NCBI GenBank assembly: GCA_041918155.1
Contig: JAYRWH010000018.1
Coordinates: forward strand, 62,001-126,000
From: UBA668 sp041918155
GTDB lineage: Bacteria; Actinomycetota; Acidimicrobiia; Acidimicrobiales; Ilumatobacteraceae
Direction of reading: 5' to 3'
DNA: 64,000 bases
In this document: in pieces, positions 41,356-51,056 of the stretch
Layout: every line of letters begins with the position of its first letter
Numbering within the stretch: position 1 is the first letter of the stretch
Translations under genes and position numbers: made by a program
The notes under the pieces: generated by a model
Told to the model about the DNA's origin: nothing
The model's input: only the letters and a program-made list of their open reading frames with translations
Databases searched by the model: none

Positions 41356-42162
41356 ATGATCACCGTCGACGAATTGCTCACCTCGATGGGTCGCGCCGGC
41401 CGGCGGCTGGCGGCGATGTCGGCTTGCGAAGGGGCGGCGGGGAACATCTCGGTGTGCGTCACCGATTGCCACGGCCTGGTTGAGCACTTCCCCCATGCGG
41501 AGCGGCTGGAGCTGCCCATCGCCGTGCCCCGTCTCGCCGGTCACGTGGTGTTGGCCACCGGTAGTGGGCGACGCCTCGGCGAGATCGGCGACGATCCGGC
41601 CGCCGCCGTCGGCGCGGTCTTGGTCGATCGGGGAGGCACGTCGGCGACACTGCTCACATCAGCTCGTCGCCGCTTCGCCCGGTTGACGAGCGAGCTGAAC
41701 TCGCACCTCGCCGTGCATGACGACCGCATTTCGCGCGACGACCTGCCGCTGCATGCGGTCGTGCATGCGCAGCCGCTGCAGCTGACCCTGTTGAGTCACA
41801 TCCCGCAGTACCGCGCGCCGCACGCGATGTCGCGCCGGCTGTTCCGTTGGGAGCCCGAGACACTCATCAACCTGCCCGAGGGCATAGGGGTGCTCGAGTT
41901 CATGCTGCCGGGCTCGGACGAGTTGCAGGCGGCCACACTCGAGGGGTTGCGCCACCACCGTCTGGTGGTGTGGAGCAAGCACGGGGTCATGGCCCGCTCG
42001 GATGAGTCGGTGACGCGGGTGGTCGACTACATCGAGTACGTCGAAACCGCAGCGCGTTACGAGCTGCTCGATGGCTCGACCGGTGGCCGGGCCGAAGGCC
42101 TCAGCGACGCCGAGCTGCACCGTGTGGTGAAAGCGTTCGCGGTGCCCACCGAGCTGTTCTGA
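41356..42162 (+). CDS. Class II aldolase, rhamnulose-1-phosphate aldolase (RhaD)-like
   Basis: 268 residues; ATG 41356 has GGAGG six bases upstream. The stretch LPEGIGVLEFMLPGSDEL, with HGVMARSDES after it, is close to E. coli RhaD in content and spacing. Of the RhaD zinc/catalytic set E117, H141, H143, H212, the equivalents here are E113, H137, Q139 and H209: the third is glutamine (VVHAQP instead of VVHxHP). Either the metal is held differently or the enzyme has changed function. No rhamnose kinase or isomerase is nearby. Confidence 0.8.
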   Translation: MITVDELLTSMGRAGRRLAAMSACEGAAGNISVCVTDCHGLVEHFPHAERLELPIAVPRLAGHVVLATGSGRRLGEIGDDPAAAVGAVLVDRGGTSATLLTSARRRFARLTSELNSHLAVHDDRISRDDLPLHAVVHAQPLQLTLLSHIPQYRAPHAMSRRLFRWEPETLINLPEGIGVLEFMLPGSDELQAATLEGLRHHRLVVWSKHGVMARSDESVTRVVDYIEYVETAARYELLDGSTGGRAEGLSDAELHRVVKAFAVPTELF

Positions 42163-42211
42163 CGGCCTCGGGTCGGCCGGTGGTAGCCGAAACAGCAGTG
42201 CAACGACGGAT

Positions 42212-43252
42212 TCAGTTCGGGTGCCAGAGGCCTGCCGGCGCGACGGGCAGGCCGACATCCTTCAACGTAAGCACGCCAGGGCGCGCCCGGTGGATATCGT
42301 GGATGGCATTGACCACGGGCATCGCCGTCATCGTGTCCCACTCGTGGTTGCCCCAGTGCTCGGGGGGCAGGAAGCGGATGCGGGCGGTGATCTCGGGCTC
42401 ACCCTTGATCGTGAGGATGTATTGGTCGTCGGGGAACTCCCAGCCCTCGTTGAGGTGCTTGGTGAGGTACCAGGCGACGCGGGTCTGCACGACGGTGCGG
42501 CCGTTCACCTTGCCGTTCCAGCCGGCTCGCAGAGCGGCGTTGGTGCCTTCCTCCATGCAGAACCAGCCGAGGTCGACCTTCTGGGAGGCGGTGGCGAACT
42601 CGATGAAGAACTCGGTCTCGTCGAGTTGGTGCTGCAGGGCGAGGGCCATGCGCTGCACGGCGTCGTAGAACGAGGTCATCCAGCTCTTCGCCAGGTCGAC
42701 GACCTCGGGCGGTGCCGAGTTGTGGCCCATGCCCATTGCCTGCCACGTCTCCGCGGACTCGTACACCGACACGTCGGCCGATTCGTCGATGGTGACGCAG
42801 GTGACGTCGCGGCACACCGCGGTCATCCCCGTGACCATCGAGTTGATCCAGCCCGGGTTGATGCCCGAGATGTACAGCGAGCTGCCACCGCGGGCGCAAG
42901 CTGCCTCCAGTTGGTCGCGCACCTCGCCTTGCACGCCGCCGACGTTGAGGAACAGGTTCGTGCTGATCACGTCGTGCCCCGTCTCCAGCAGGCGCACCAC
43001 GTGGGCGACATCGGCCATGAACGGCGTGTAGACCACCGCGTCGGCGCCGAGCGCGATCAGTGCCTCGATGTCATTCGTGGCGGTGATGTCGCACTCGGGC
43101 CGCCCGCACAGCGTGCCGGCATCCGTCCCGACCTTGTCGTCGGAGAAGGCGAACACCCCCGCCAACTCCAGCCGCGGATCGTCGAGGATGCCCCGCAGGG
43201 CGAGCTTGCCCACCTTGCCCGTGGTCCATTGGATGACGCGCAGTTTTTCCAT
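42212..43252 (-). CDS. Dihydrodipicolinate-reductase-like NAD(P)-dependent oxidoreductase
   Basis: 346 residues, ATG 43252, with GGAGG six bases upstream. The N-terminal Rossmann fold (RVIQWTTGKVGKLALRGIL) and the DADAVVYTPF-type segment match the dihydrodipicolinate reductase N-domain family that includes 2,4-diaminopentanoate dehydrogenase. The C-terminal 200 residues (INPGWINSMVTGMTAV, WHPN at the end) are characteristic of the actinobacterial members of unknown substrate, often linked with lipid or sterol catabolism. It converges on the aldolase gene (49-base gap). Confidence 0.85.
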   Translation of the reverse strand: MEKLRVIQWTTGKVGKLALRGILDDPRLELAGVFAFSDDKVGTDAGTLCGRPECDITATNDIEALIALGADAVVYTPFMADVAHVVRLLETGHDVISTNLFLNVGGVQGEVRDQLEAACARGGSSLYISGINPGWINSMVTGMTAVCRDVTCVTIDESADVSVYESAETWQAMGMGHNSAPPEVVDLAKSWMTSFYDAVQRMALALQHQLDETEFFIEFATASQKVDLGWFCMEEGTNAALRAGWNGKVNGRTVVQTRVAWYLTKHLNEGWEFPDDQYILTIKGEPEITARIRFLPPEHWGNHEWDTMTAMPVVNAIHDIHRARPGVLTLKDVGLPVAPAGLWHPN

Positions 43253-43411
43253 CTTGTTCCTCCACGTGGCCCGACGGCCCCCGCCGTCGGCGTCGACCCT
43301 AGCCGGGCATACGCAAGTTGTGCCTGGGGTCACAGATGTGCGAGCATGTAGTTCTCGCTGACGGGGCATCTGGTTCTCAGTTGTCCCTCGATTGATGGGG
43401 GAGACCATTCC
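43253..43411. other. Divergent promoter region ahead of the importer operon
   Basis: A 159-base gap between the reductase gene (minus) and the importer operon (plus). GGGGGAG at 43397-43403 is the ribosome binding site of the solute-binding protein (eight bases before ATG 43412). I see no clear palindrome or riboswitch. Confidence 0.5.
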
Positions 43412-44764
43412 ATGCGACGCGTCAAAGTAGCCGGGGTCCTTGTGGCTTCGGTGTTGCTGGTCGGTGCTTGTAGCAAGTCCGACGACAAGGAAACGACGGA
43501 CACGACAACTGCCGAGACCACGGAGACCACGACGGCCTCCACCGGGTCGACGGCGACATCCGACACGGTCAATCTCGAAGGTTCCACCGAGGGAATCAGC
43601 GACACCGAGATCAACATCGCCTACGTGAACGGCGACACTGCTGCGTTGCAGGAAGCCGGCATCGTTCCTGTGACCGGTGACCCCTGGCAGCAGTTCCAGG
43701 TGTTCGTCGATCTCGCCAACGAGGCCGGCGGCGCCGGGGGCCTGCAGATCAAGGCTTCCAACTTCCAGTACGCCGCCGGCGCTCCCGCCACCGATCAGCA
43801 GCCTGCCTGCATCGGCGCCACCGAGGATTCGAACGCCGCCATCGTGGTGTACCTCGGCGGGTTCGCTCCTGAGACGATCCTTTGCACCACCGAGTCGCAC
43901 GAGCGCATCGCCTACGGCCTCTCGGGCATCATGCTGCAGGAGGTGTACGACGCCTCGGCCGGCCGCTTCTTCAGCCAGGGCATCTCCTCTGAGCGCTTGA
44001 TGCAGGCGTGGGTCGATCTCGCCGACGCGCAGGGCCTGCTCGAGGGCCACACCCTCGGCATCATCCGCGCCGACCTGGCCGACCACGAGGCCACTGCCGC
44101 AGCGCTGGTCTCCGCGCTCGAGGCCGCCGGCTACGAAGTCACCGAGAACATCGCCCTGCCGTGTGAGGGCCGTTCCTGCTCGCAGAACGACGTTGCCGCC
44201 CAGCGCATGCAGTCGTCGGGCATCGACACCGTCTTCTCGCTGCTCAGCGCGATCCCGTACCCCACCTTCGTTCAGGCCGCGGTGGACCTCGGCTTCGAGC
44301 CGCAGTGGCTGTCGAGCGACTTCGAGAACCAGGTGTTCAACTCGACCGCCAAGTTCATGGAGAGTGTCGCCGCCAGCTACGACGGCGCGATCGGCGCCAC
44401 CTACGGCATCGACGCCCCGACCGCCGACGACTACGGAACCGAGTGCAACGCGAAGTTCACCGCGGTCACCGGAATCACCTATGAGTACGGCACTGAAGGC
44501 GATGCCTGGCTCGCGGTGCGCACGGCGTGCCACGCGGTCGAAGTGCTGGTGCAGGCGATCAACAAGGCGCTCGACGAGTACGGAGTGGTCAACCAGACCA
44601 CGATTGTTCTGGCGATGCAGACCCTCGATCCCTCGTTCGGCCCGAACGAGGGCTCGTGGAGCGACACCAAGCACGACAGCGCCGATGTCGTCACCCTCGA
44701 GCAGTGGCACAGCGACTGCCTGTGCTGGCTAGAGGTCGAGGGCACTCGCACTACGCTTTCGTGA
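43412..44764 (+). CDS. Branched-chain-amino-acid-type ABC importer, solute-binding lipoprotein
   Basis: 450 residues. The signal peptide ends LLVGAC with lipidated C20, followed by a long Thr/Glu/Ser linker (21-55) that tethers the domain outside the membrane. The mature region is a periplasmic-binding-protein type I (LivK-like) fold (EINIAYVNGDTAALQEAG, FVDLANEAGGAGGLQIK, IGIIRADLADHEATAAAL-type middle). Its TGA overlaps the start of the next gene (TGATG), coupling it to the transporter chains. The ligand may be an amino acid, amide or another small carboxylate; not decided by sequence. Confidence 0.92.
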   Translation: MRRVKVAGVLVASVLLVGACSKSDDKETTDTTTAETTETTTASTGSTATSDTVNLEGSTEGISDTEINIAYVNGDTAALQEAGIVPVTGDPWQQFQVFVDLANEAGGAGGLQIKASNFQYAAGAPATDQQPACIGATEDSNAAIVVYLGGFAPETILCTTESHERIAYGLSGIMLQEVYDASAGRFFSQGISSERLMQAWVDLADAQGLLEGHTLGIIRADLADHEATAAALVSALEAAGYEVTENIALPCEGRSCSQNDVAAQRMQSSGIDTVFSLLSAIPYPTFVQAAVDLGFEPQWLSSDFENQVFNSTAKFMESVAASYDGAIGATYGIDAPTADDYGTECNAKFTAVTGITYEYGTEGDAWLAVRTACHAVEVLVQAINKALDEYGVVNQTTIVLAMQTLDPSFGPNEGSWSDTKHDSADVVTLEQWHSDCLCWLEVEGTRTTLS

Positions 44765-46962
44765 TGAACTCGAACGCCGATTCGCCGGCGGCTCTCGTTG
44801 CCGGCGTCCTCGACGAGGAACAGCGGCGTCATGATTCGGCCTCGTCGTCGGGAAGGGCCACCCTTCCCGACGACGAGCTCCCGAGCGTCCACGCCGAAGC
44901 GGTGTCGCTACGCCAGGGTCTCCGGGAGGGGGGCAAGGCCCTCCTGCTGGTGATCGGGTTGCTCGGCATGCTCGAGACACTCGAGACATCCGCCTTCGCT
45001 GTCATCGTCCCGGAAATCCAGAAGTCGCTCGACGTCTCCGACGGCGCGATCGGTGCCATCGCGGGCGCCTTCGGCATCTTGTTCCTGCTCGGCTCGATCC
45101 CGGTCAGTTCGCTGGCCGACCGCGTGCCGCGCAAGTTCATCGTGGGCGTCGCGGTGTCGCTGTGGTCGCTCGTGGTGGCACTGGCGTCGGGCGTGCAGAA
45201 CGCGTTCCAGCTGTTCATGGCGCGCATGGGCGCCGGCCTCGGCCAGTCGTACCACCTCCCGGTGGCCGGGCCGATGCTGATGGACGGTTATCCCATCGGC
45301 GCGCGTGGCAAGGTGTTCGCGGTCAACGGTTCGTTCCAGATGGCCGGGCAGGCCCTCGGCCCGCTCGTGGCCGGTGGCATCGTCGCGGTGGTCGACGGCG
45401 AGAACGCATGGCGGTGGGTGATGCTCAGCATCGCGGCCGCGGGCGTGCCGCTCGCCATTGCCGCCTTCTTCCTTCGTGAGCCGCGACGTGGCGGCCACGA
45501 GATGAAGTCGGTACTCGGTGCCGAACTGCACGAGGTGACCGACGAACTGCCGATCTCGCTGTCGGTGGCCTTCGAGCGGCTGAAGAAGATCCGTACGTTC
45601 CACTACGTGCTCGCGGGAATGGCGGCGCTCGGTTTCGCGCTGTTCAGCACGGCGATCTTCATCAACATCTATCTCAAGGACCACTTCGGTCTGTCCGCGT
45701 TCGAGCGTGGTTCGTTCGCGTCGCTGACAGTCCTGCCTGGCTTCGCCGGTGCCGCCTGGGCCGGAGCGCGCAGCGACCGGCTGTTCCGCGAAAGCCCGCC
45801 CAAGGCGATGGTGTTCATCGGTTCCCTCGTCGGCGCGTTCGGCGCGCTGCAAGTGGTGGGCCTGTGGATGCCCAATGTGTGGAGCTTCGGCATCATGCTC
45901 GGGATCTCCGCCGCCTTCTCGCGAGCCGCGTTCGCCATCCTCCCCGGCGTCATGTCCACCGTCATCCCATACCGGCTGCGGTCGCGAGGCACGGCGATGA
46001 TGGGTATCTACCTGTTCGTGTTCGGCGCCTTCCTCGGCGCCATTCTCACCGGCATGCTGAGTGACTCGATCGGCGAGCGGGCGGCGCTCACCATCGTCAT
46101 CCTCCCGGCGACGATCATCGGCGGTGCGTTGATGTCGTACGGCGCTCGCTTCATCCGCGCCGACATCGCCATGGTCGTGGAAGAGCTCCGCGAGGAGAAG
46201 GACGAGCAAGCGCGTATCGAGGAGCCCGGTCGCGAGACGCCCGTGCTGCAGGTGCGCAACCTCGACTTCTCGTACGGCAAGGTGCAGGTGCTCTTCGACG
46301 TCGGGTTCGAGGTGCGCAAGGGCGAGTCGCTCGCCCTTCTCGGCACGAACGGCGCCGGCAAGTCCACCGTGCTGCGCGTGATCAGCGGCCTCGGCGTGCC
46401 CCAGCGCGGCGTCGTGCGGCTCAACGGTCGCACGGTCACCTACACCGACCCCGAGCTGAGGGCCAAGCTCGGCATCGTCCAGCTCGCCGGCGGCAGGGCG
46501 GTGTTCCCCCACCTCACCATCGAACAGAACCTGCGCATGGCGGGCTACCGCTATGGCCGTCAAGAGTGCACCGAGCGGATCGAGCGGGTGGTGGAGATGT
46601 TCCCCGGCATCCAGTTCCGCCGTGGTTCCAAGGCCGGCGAACTGTCGGGTGGTCAGCAACAGATGCTGGCGCTGGCGATGGCACTGATGCACGATCCGGA
46701 GGTGCTGATCCTCGACGAGTTGTCGCTTGGCCTCGCCCCCGTCGTGGTGCAGGAACTGATCGGCGTCGTCGAGCGTCTGCGCAGTGAAGGGCTCACCATG
46801 GTCATCGTCGAGCAGTCGCTCAATGTGGCGCTTGCCGTCTCCGATCGAGCCATCTTCCTCGAAAAGGGCCAGGTGCGCTTCGAGGGCTCGGCCCGTGAAC
46901 TCGCCGAGCGGGACGATCTCGCCCGCGCCGTCTTCCTCGGCCAGACAGGAGCCCCCGCGTGA
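44764..46962 (+). CDS. Fusion of an MFS permease with a LivF-type ABC ATPase
   Basis: 732 residues, ATG 44764. Residues about 55-465 are a complete MFS carrier (GAFGILFLLGSIPVSSLADRVPRK is the loop 2-3 motif; twelve hydrophobic segments). Residues about 493-732 are a LivF-like ATPase: Walker A GTNGAGKST (527-535), signature LSGGQQQML, Walker B VLILDELSLGL and the switch histidine replaced by Q in IVEQS, as usual in LivF. The reading frame is continuous with no internal stop. The ATPase should pair with the LivG domain of the next protein; why an MFS unit is attached is not known. Confidence 0.92.
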   Translation: MNSNADSPAALVAGVLDEEQRRHDSASSSGRATLPDDELPSVHAEAVSLRQGLREGGKALLLVIGLLGMLETLETSAFAVIVPEIQKSLDVSDGAIGAIAGAFGILFLLGSIPVSSLADRVPRKFIVGVAVSLWSLVVALASGVQNAFQLFMARMGAGLGQSYHLPVAGPMLMDGYPIGARGKVFAVNGSFQMAGQALGPLVAGGIVAVVDGENAWRWVMLSIAAAGVPLAIAAFFLREPRRGGHEMKSVLGAELHEVTDELPISLSVAFERLKKIRTFHYVLAGMAALGFALFSTAIFINIYLKDHFGLSAFERGSFASLTVLPGFAGAAWAGARSDRLFRESPPKAMVFIGSLVGAFGALQVVGLWMPNVWSFGIMLGISAAFSRAAFAILPGVMSTVIPYRLRSRGTAMMGIYLFVFGAFLGAILTGMLSDSIGERAALTIVILPATIIGGALMSYGARFIRADIAMVVEELREEKDEQARIEEPGRETPVLQVRNLDFSYGKVQVLFDVGFEVRKGESLALLGTNGAGKSTVLRVISGLGVPQRGVVRLNGRTVTYTDPELRAKLGIVQLAGGRAVFPHLTIEQNLRMAGYRYGRQECTERIERVVEMFPGIQFRRGSKAGELSGGQQQMLALAMALMHDPEVLILDELSLGLAPVVVQELIGVVERLRSEGLTMVIVEQSLNVALAVSDRAIFLEKGQVRFEGSARELAERDDLARAVFLGQTGAPA

Positions 46963-49820
46963 CCGGCCTGCTCGCCACGTTCGAGCTCAACCGACAGCTG
47001 CTCTTCAACGGTGCGGTCACGGGGCTCACCTACGGTCTGCTCGCCGTCGGCCTCATCCTCATCTGGCGCTCGACGAAGGTGGTCAACGTCGCTCATGGCG
47101 AGCTCGGCGCGTTCGGCGCCGCTCTCGCGGCGATGTTGATCATCAAGTGGGGCGTCAACTATTGGGTGGCCCTGGCAGCGGCGCTCGTCTCTGGCGCGCT
47201 CTTGGGCGCGTTGGTGGAAGGCACGGTGGTGCGACGCTTGTATCGCGCGCCGCGAGTCATCCTGTTCGTCGCCACGCTCGGCGCGGCCCAGATGCTCGCG
47301 CTGTTCCGGATCGCGCTTCCCGATCTGGGCACGAACAAGCCGTACCCGAGCCCGCTGAAATCCACGTGGAAGGTCGCCGGCGTGATGGTGAGGGGCCAGC
47401 ACGTGCTGATCCTCGTCGTGGTGCCGCTGCTCACGCTCGCCCTGGCGCTGTTCCTCGAACGTTCCAAGCGCGGCCTCGCGATCCGGGCCTCGGCGGAGAA
47501 CCCCGACGCAGCGCGCATGTCATCGATCAACGTCAAGTCGATGTCCACGCTCGTGTGGACGCTCGCCGGCGTGCTCGCGACGGTCACCGTGGTACTCGTG
47601 GCGCCACTGAAGGGTGGCACGGCGGTCGATGCCGGCGCGCTGGGGCCCTCACTTCTGCTGCGTGCATTGGCGGTCGCGTTGATGGGGCGCATGCTGTCCT
47701 TGCCCATTGCCGTTCTGGGCGGCGTCGTCGTCGGCGTTGTCGAGGCGGTGCTGTACTTCAACTACTTCGACCAGACCGGGCTCATCGACGCGGTGCTGTT
47801 CGTCGTGGTGCTGGTGATGGTGCTGCTGATCGTTCGCGGCCAGCGTGGCGACGACCGCAGCCAGTCGATGTCGTTCTCGCCGCGCACACGGCCGATCCCG
47901 CCGCAACTGCAGCACGTGTGGTGGGTGCGGCGTCTCCCCGCGATGATGACGGCCGTGATGGTGGCCCTGGCCATTGCAGTTCCCTTCGTCATCACCTCGC
48001 CGTCGCGGCACTTCCTCTACGCGAGCATGCTCATCATGGCGATCGTCGCCATGTCGCTCACCCTGCTGACGGGCTGGAGCGGCCAACTCTCGCTCGGCCA
48101 GTTCACCTTCGTCGGGCTCGGCGCGTTGCTCACTGCGGCGTTCATGCGTGGGTTCCGCCTCGAGTGGTTCGGTTACCGCCTCGAGCTCTCGAAGATGCCC
48201 TTCGAGTTGGCCTTGCTCAGCGCGGAAGTGCTCTGTGTGATGGTGGCGCTCATCGTCGGTGCTCCTGCGCTGCGCGTCCGTGGACTCTTTCTCGCTGTCA
48301 CCACACTCGCGTTCGCGGTGATGGGCACCTCATGGCTGTTCGACCGCCCCTTCCTGATGGGTGACGGCACGGTGGCGGGTATCGATCGGGCGGAGTGGTT
48401 CGGTGGGGCGATTGCGCTGAGAGAACAGCGCACCTACTACTTCTTGTGCTTGCTGGTGCTGTGCCTGGTGGCGCTCATCCTGTCCCGGGTGCGGCGCAGT
48501 GGCGTCGGTCGATCGCTCATCGCCGTGCGCGACAATGAGCAGAACGCCGCGGCGTTCACGGTGTCGCCGGCGCGCATGAAGCTCATGGCGTTCGGCCTCG
48601 CAGGCGGCATCGCCGGCCTCGCCGGTGGACTGTTCGGTGGGCTCCTCGTCCAGTTCGGCACGGATGCGTTCCCGGCCTCGGAGTCGTTGCGGATGGTGGC
48701 GATCGCCACCATCGGCGGGTTGTCGTCGCTGTGGGGCGCAGTGCTCGGTGCATTGTGGGTGGTGGGGCTGCCGGCGTTGTTCAGCGATGCCGAAGAGGTG
48801 CGCCTGCTCACCACCGGCGCCGGCCTGTTGCTCCTCCTGATGTACCTGCCCGGTGGCCTGATCCAGGTTGCCTACAGCGTCCGCGATGCGATCTTCGCTG
48901 CTGTCGCCAACCGCATGCCGGTGGCCGACACCCCGAAGGCCCCTGCGTCGATCCCGGCCAGCGTGGTGCGTGATGAGGCGCGGGGCATGAAAGGCGACGG
49001 GCCGGCGCTGAAGCTGTCGGCAGTATCGGTGCGTTTCGGCAACAACAGCGCGGTGCTCGATGTCGACCTCACGGTCGGCGCGGGCGAGGTGGTGGGCCTG
49101 ATCGGTACCAACGGTGCCGGCAAGTCCACGCTGATGAATGCCGTGGGTGGTTTCGTGAACGCGACCGGCAGGATCGAGTTGCTGGGCACTGACGTTTCGG
49201 CGATGGCGCCCGATCGGCGTGCCCGGCTCGGCCTTGGTCGCACCTTCCAGCAGGCTGACTTGTTCCCCGACCTCACCGTCAGCGAGACCGTGCAGGTCGC
49301 TCTGGAGGCGCGCCACCGTGCCCATCTGATGTCCACGGTCGTGGCCCTGCCGAGCGCCCGCAGAGGCGAGCGCCGCAAGCGGGCCGAGGCCGACGAGCTG
49401 ATCGCCTTCTTCGGTCTCGGCCGCTACGCCAACTCGTTCATCAACGAGCTGTCGACCGGTACCCGGCGCATCGTCGAGCTGTCCTGCCTCATCGGCCTCG
49501 AGGCCAAGGTGCTGTGCCTCGACGAGCCCACCGCCGGCGTAGCCCAGCGTGAGACGGAAGCGTTCGCGCCGCTGATCCTGCGCATCCGCGAGGAGCTCGG
49601 CGCCGCGTTGTTGGTGATCGAGCACGACATGCCCTTCATCATGGGTATCAGCGACCGCGTGTACTGCCTCGAGGTCGGCAGCGTAATCGCCGAAGGCAGT
49701 CCCGATTCGGTGCGTAACGATCCGGCTGTGATCGCCAGCTACCTCGGTACCGACGAGCGGGCCATCGAGCGCTCCGACACGCTGCGCAAGCCAGGCACGT
49801 CAACCGACGCCATCGACTGA
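46959..49820 (+). CDS. LivH-LivM-LivG triple fusion, permease and ATPase of a branched-chain-type importer
   Basis: 953 residues from GTG 46959, which overlaps the preceding stop. Residues 1-292 are LivH (LTYGLLAVGLILIWRSTKVVNVAHGE), 325-650 LivM (LTLLTGWSGQLSLGQFTFVG; SLWGAVLGALWVVGLPALF) and 683-930 LivG (Walker A GTNGAGKST 716-724, Walker B VLCLDEP 851-857, switch H889). The ABC signature is relaxed, LSTGTRRIVE. These parts normally come from three genes. With the lipoprotein and the MFS-LivF chain it makes a complete importer from three genes. Confidence 0.93.
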   Translation: MTGLLATFELNRQLLFNGAVTGLTYGLLAVGLILIWRSTKVVNVAHGELGAFGAALAAMLIIKWGVNYWVALAAALVSGALLGALVEGTVVRRLYRAPRVILFVATLGAAQMLALFRIALPDLGTNKPYPSPLKSTWKVAGVMVRGQHVLILVVVPLLTLALALFLERSKRGLAIRASAENPDAARMSSINVKSMSTLVWTLAGVLATVTVVLVAPLKGGTAVDAGALGPSLLLRALAVALMGRMLSLPIAVLGGVVVGVVEAVLYFNYFDQTGLIDAVLFVVVLVMVLLIVRGQRGDDRSQSMSFSPRTRPIPPQLQHVWWVRRLPAMMTAVMVALAIAVPFVITSPSRHFLYASMLIMAIVAMSLTLLTGWSGQLSLGQFTFVGLGALLTAAFMRGFRLEWFGYRLELSKMPFELALLSAEVLCVMVALIVGAPALRVRGLFLAVTTLAFAVMGTSWLFDRPFLMGDGTVAGIDRAEWFGGAIALREQRTYYFLCLLVLCLVALILSRVRRSGVGRSLIAVRDNEQNAAAFTVSPARMKLMAFGLAGGIAGLAGGLFGGLLVQFGTDAFPASESLRMVAIATIGGLSSLWGAVLGALWVVGLPALFSDAEEVRLLTTGAGLLLLLMYLPGGLIQVAYSVRDAIFAAVANRMPVADTPKAPASIPASVVRDEARGMKGDGPALKLSAVSVRFGNNSAVLDVDLTVGAGEVVGLIGTNGAGKSTLMNAVGGFVNATGRIELLGTDVSAMAPDRRARLGLGRTFQQADLFPDLTVSETVQVALEARHRAHLMSTVVALPSARRGERRKRAEADELIAFFGLGRYANSFINELSTGTRRIVELSCLIGLEAKVLCLDEPTAGVAQRETEAFAPLILRIREELGAALLVIEHDMPFIMGISDRVYCLEVGSVIAEGSPDSVRNDPAVIASYLGTDERAIERSDTLRKPGTSTDAID

Positions 49821-49861
49821 TCGGCAGCCGGGTTGGCCCCCTTTGTTGGCACAATGCCAGG

Positions 49862-51001
49862 GTGACCATGATCGCCTTCGAGCCGCCGAACTTCTTCGAG
49901 CAGATCCGCTCGAACCATCGGCGGTCAATGCTCCTGTTGGCGGGCACCTTCGTGGTGCTCTATGCGTTCATCAATCTCATCACCGCCGCGTTCGGCGGGT
50001 ACACCAAAGACGCGGCGTGCTCGGCCTACAGCACCACCCCCTGTGGATCCGTCTGGTACTGGAACCCCGTCGCGCTCGGGGCCACGGCCGTCCTCGTGGG
50101 TGGCTACCTGATCCTCGCCTATCGCATGTCGGCCAAGGCGGCGCTGGCGATCACCAAGGCGCGGCCGGCCGACGGCCCTGAATACCTGCAGCTGCGCAAC
50201 CTGGTGGAGGGCGTGTCGATCGCCGCGGGCATCCCGGTGCCGGCCGTGTACGTGGTGGATGATCCGGCGCCGAACGCGTTCGCCACCGGGCTCAAGCCCG
50301 AGAAGGCCGCGGTCGCGGTCACCACCGGCCTGTTGGCGAAGATGTCGCGCCGCGAGCTCGAAGGTGTGCTGGCCCACGAGATCGGGCACATCCGCAACCG
50401 TGACACGTCGTTCATGACCCTCGTCGTGCTGACGGTGGGGGCGATCATGGTCCTCTCCACCGTGCTCGTGCGCGTCGGCTATTACGCCACCCTATTCATG
50501 GGTGGCGGCGGACGCCGTAGCCGGAGCGACAACAACGACTCCGGGGCAGCGATCGGGTTGGTGCTGCTCGCCATCGGGCTGGTGGGTTTCGTGATCGCGA
50601 TACCGGTGGCCACCCTGCTGAAGGCCGCCCTGTCGCGACGGCGCGAGGTGATGGCCGATGCCACCGCTGTGCAGTTGACCCGCAACCCCGCCGGCATCCG
50701 TTCCGCGCTGGAGAAGCTCGAGGCCGACACCACTGTCGTCAAAGCGATGTCCACCACCACAGCTCACCTCTGGATCGAGTCGCCCCTCGAACGGAGCAGG
50801 GAGCGCGGTTTCATCGGCAGCGTTGGCCGCCTGTTCGACTCGCACCCGCCGCTGGATGAACGCATCGCCGTGCTGCGCCGATACGAAGGGCTCGACCCGA
50901 ACGGCCGTGGCCCCGTCGATCCGGGCCCCGGCGTCCTGCCGCCCGTCGAGCGGCGGCCCGGTGGCCGGTTGCCACCCCCGAGCGGCCCGCGCCTCGTCTG
51001 A
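49862..51001 (+). CDS. htpX: M48-family membrane metalloprotease (HtpX-like)
   Basis: 379 residues if GTG 49862 is the start; ATG 49868 is in frame two codons later, and a -10-like CACAAT (49849-49854) could make GTG leaderless. Two membrane segments (about 22-42, 73-88), then the zinc motif HEIGH (H172, E173, H176) and a further pair of hydrophobic segments (about 195-270). The conserved ARNP-like DDPAPNAFATG strand precedes the metal site. HtpX-type proteases degrade misfolded membrane proteins. The C-terminus is Pro/Arg-rich and probably disordered. Confidence 0.9.
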   Translation: MTMIAFEPPNFFEQIRSNHRRSMLLLAGTFVVLYAFINLITAAFGGYTKDAACSAYSTTPCGSVWYWNPVALGATAVLVGGYLILAYRMSAKAALAITKARPADGPEYLQLRNLVEGVSIAAGIPVPAVYVVDDPAPNAFATGLKPEKAAVAVTTGLLAKMSRRELEGVLAHEIGHIRNRDTSFMTLVVLTVGAIMVLSTVLVRVGYYATLFMGGGGRRSRSDNNDSGAAIGLVLLAIGLVGFVIAIPVATLLKAALSRRREVMADATAVQLTRNPAGIRSALEKLEADTTVVKAMSTTTAHLWIESPLERSRERGFIGSVGRLFDSHPPLDERIAVLRRYEGLDPNGRGPVDPGPGVLPPVERRPGGRLPPPSGPRLV

Positions 51002-51056
51002 CTACTCACCCTATGGCGGCATGTCGGCCTTCACCGGCGGGCCCAGCCGAACCTGG

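Noticed and set aside
43253..44710. Extension of the dihydrodipicolinate-reductase-like gene through the solute-binding protein region
   Set aside because: It is antisense to a clear lipoprotein gene; the Rossmann fold starts at ATG 43252 with a good ribosome binding site.
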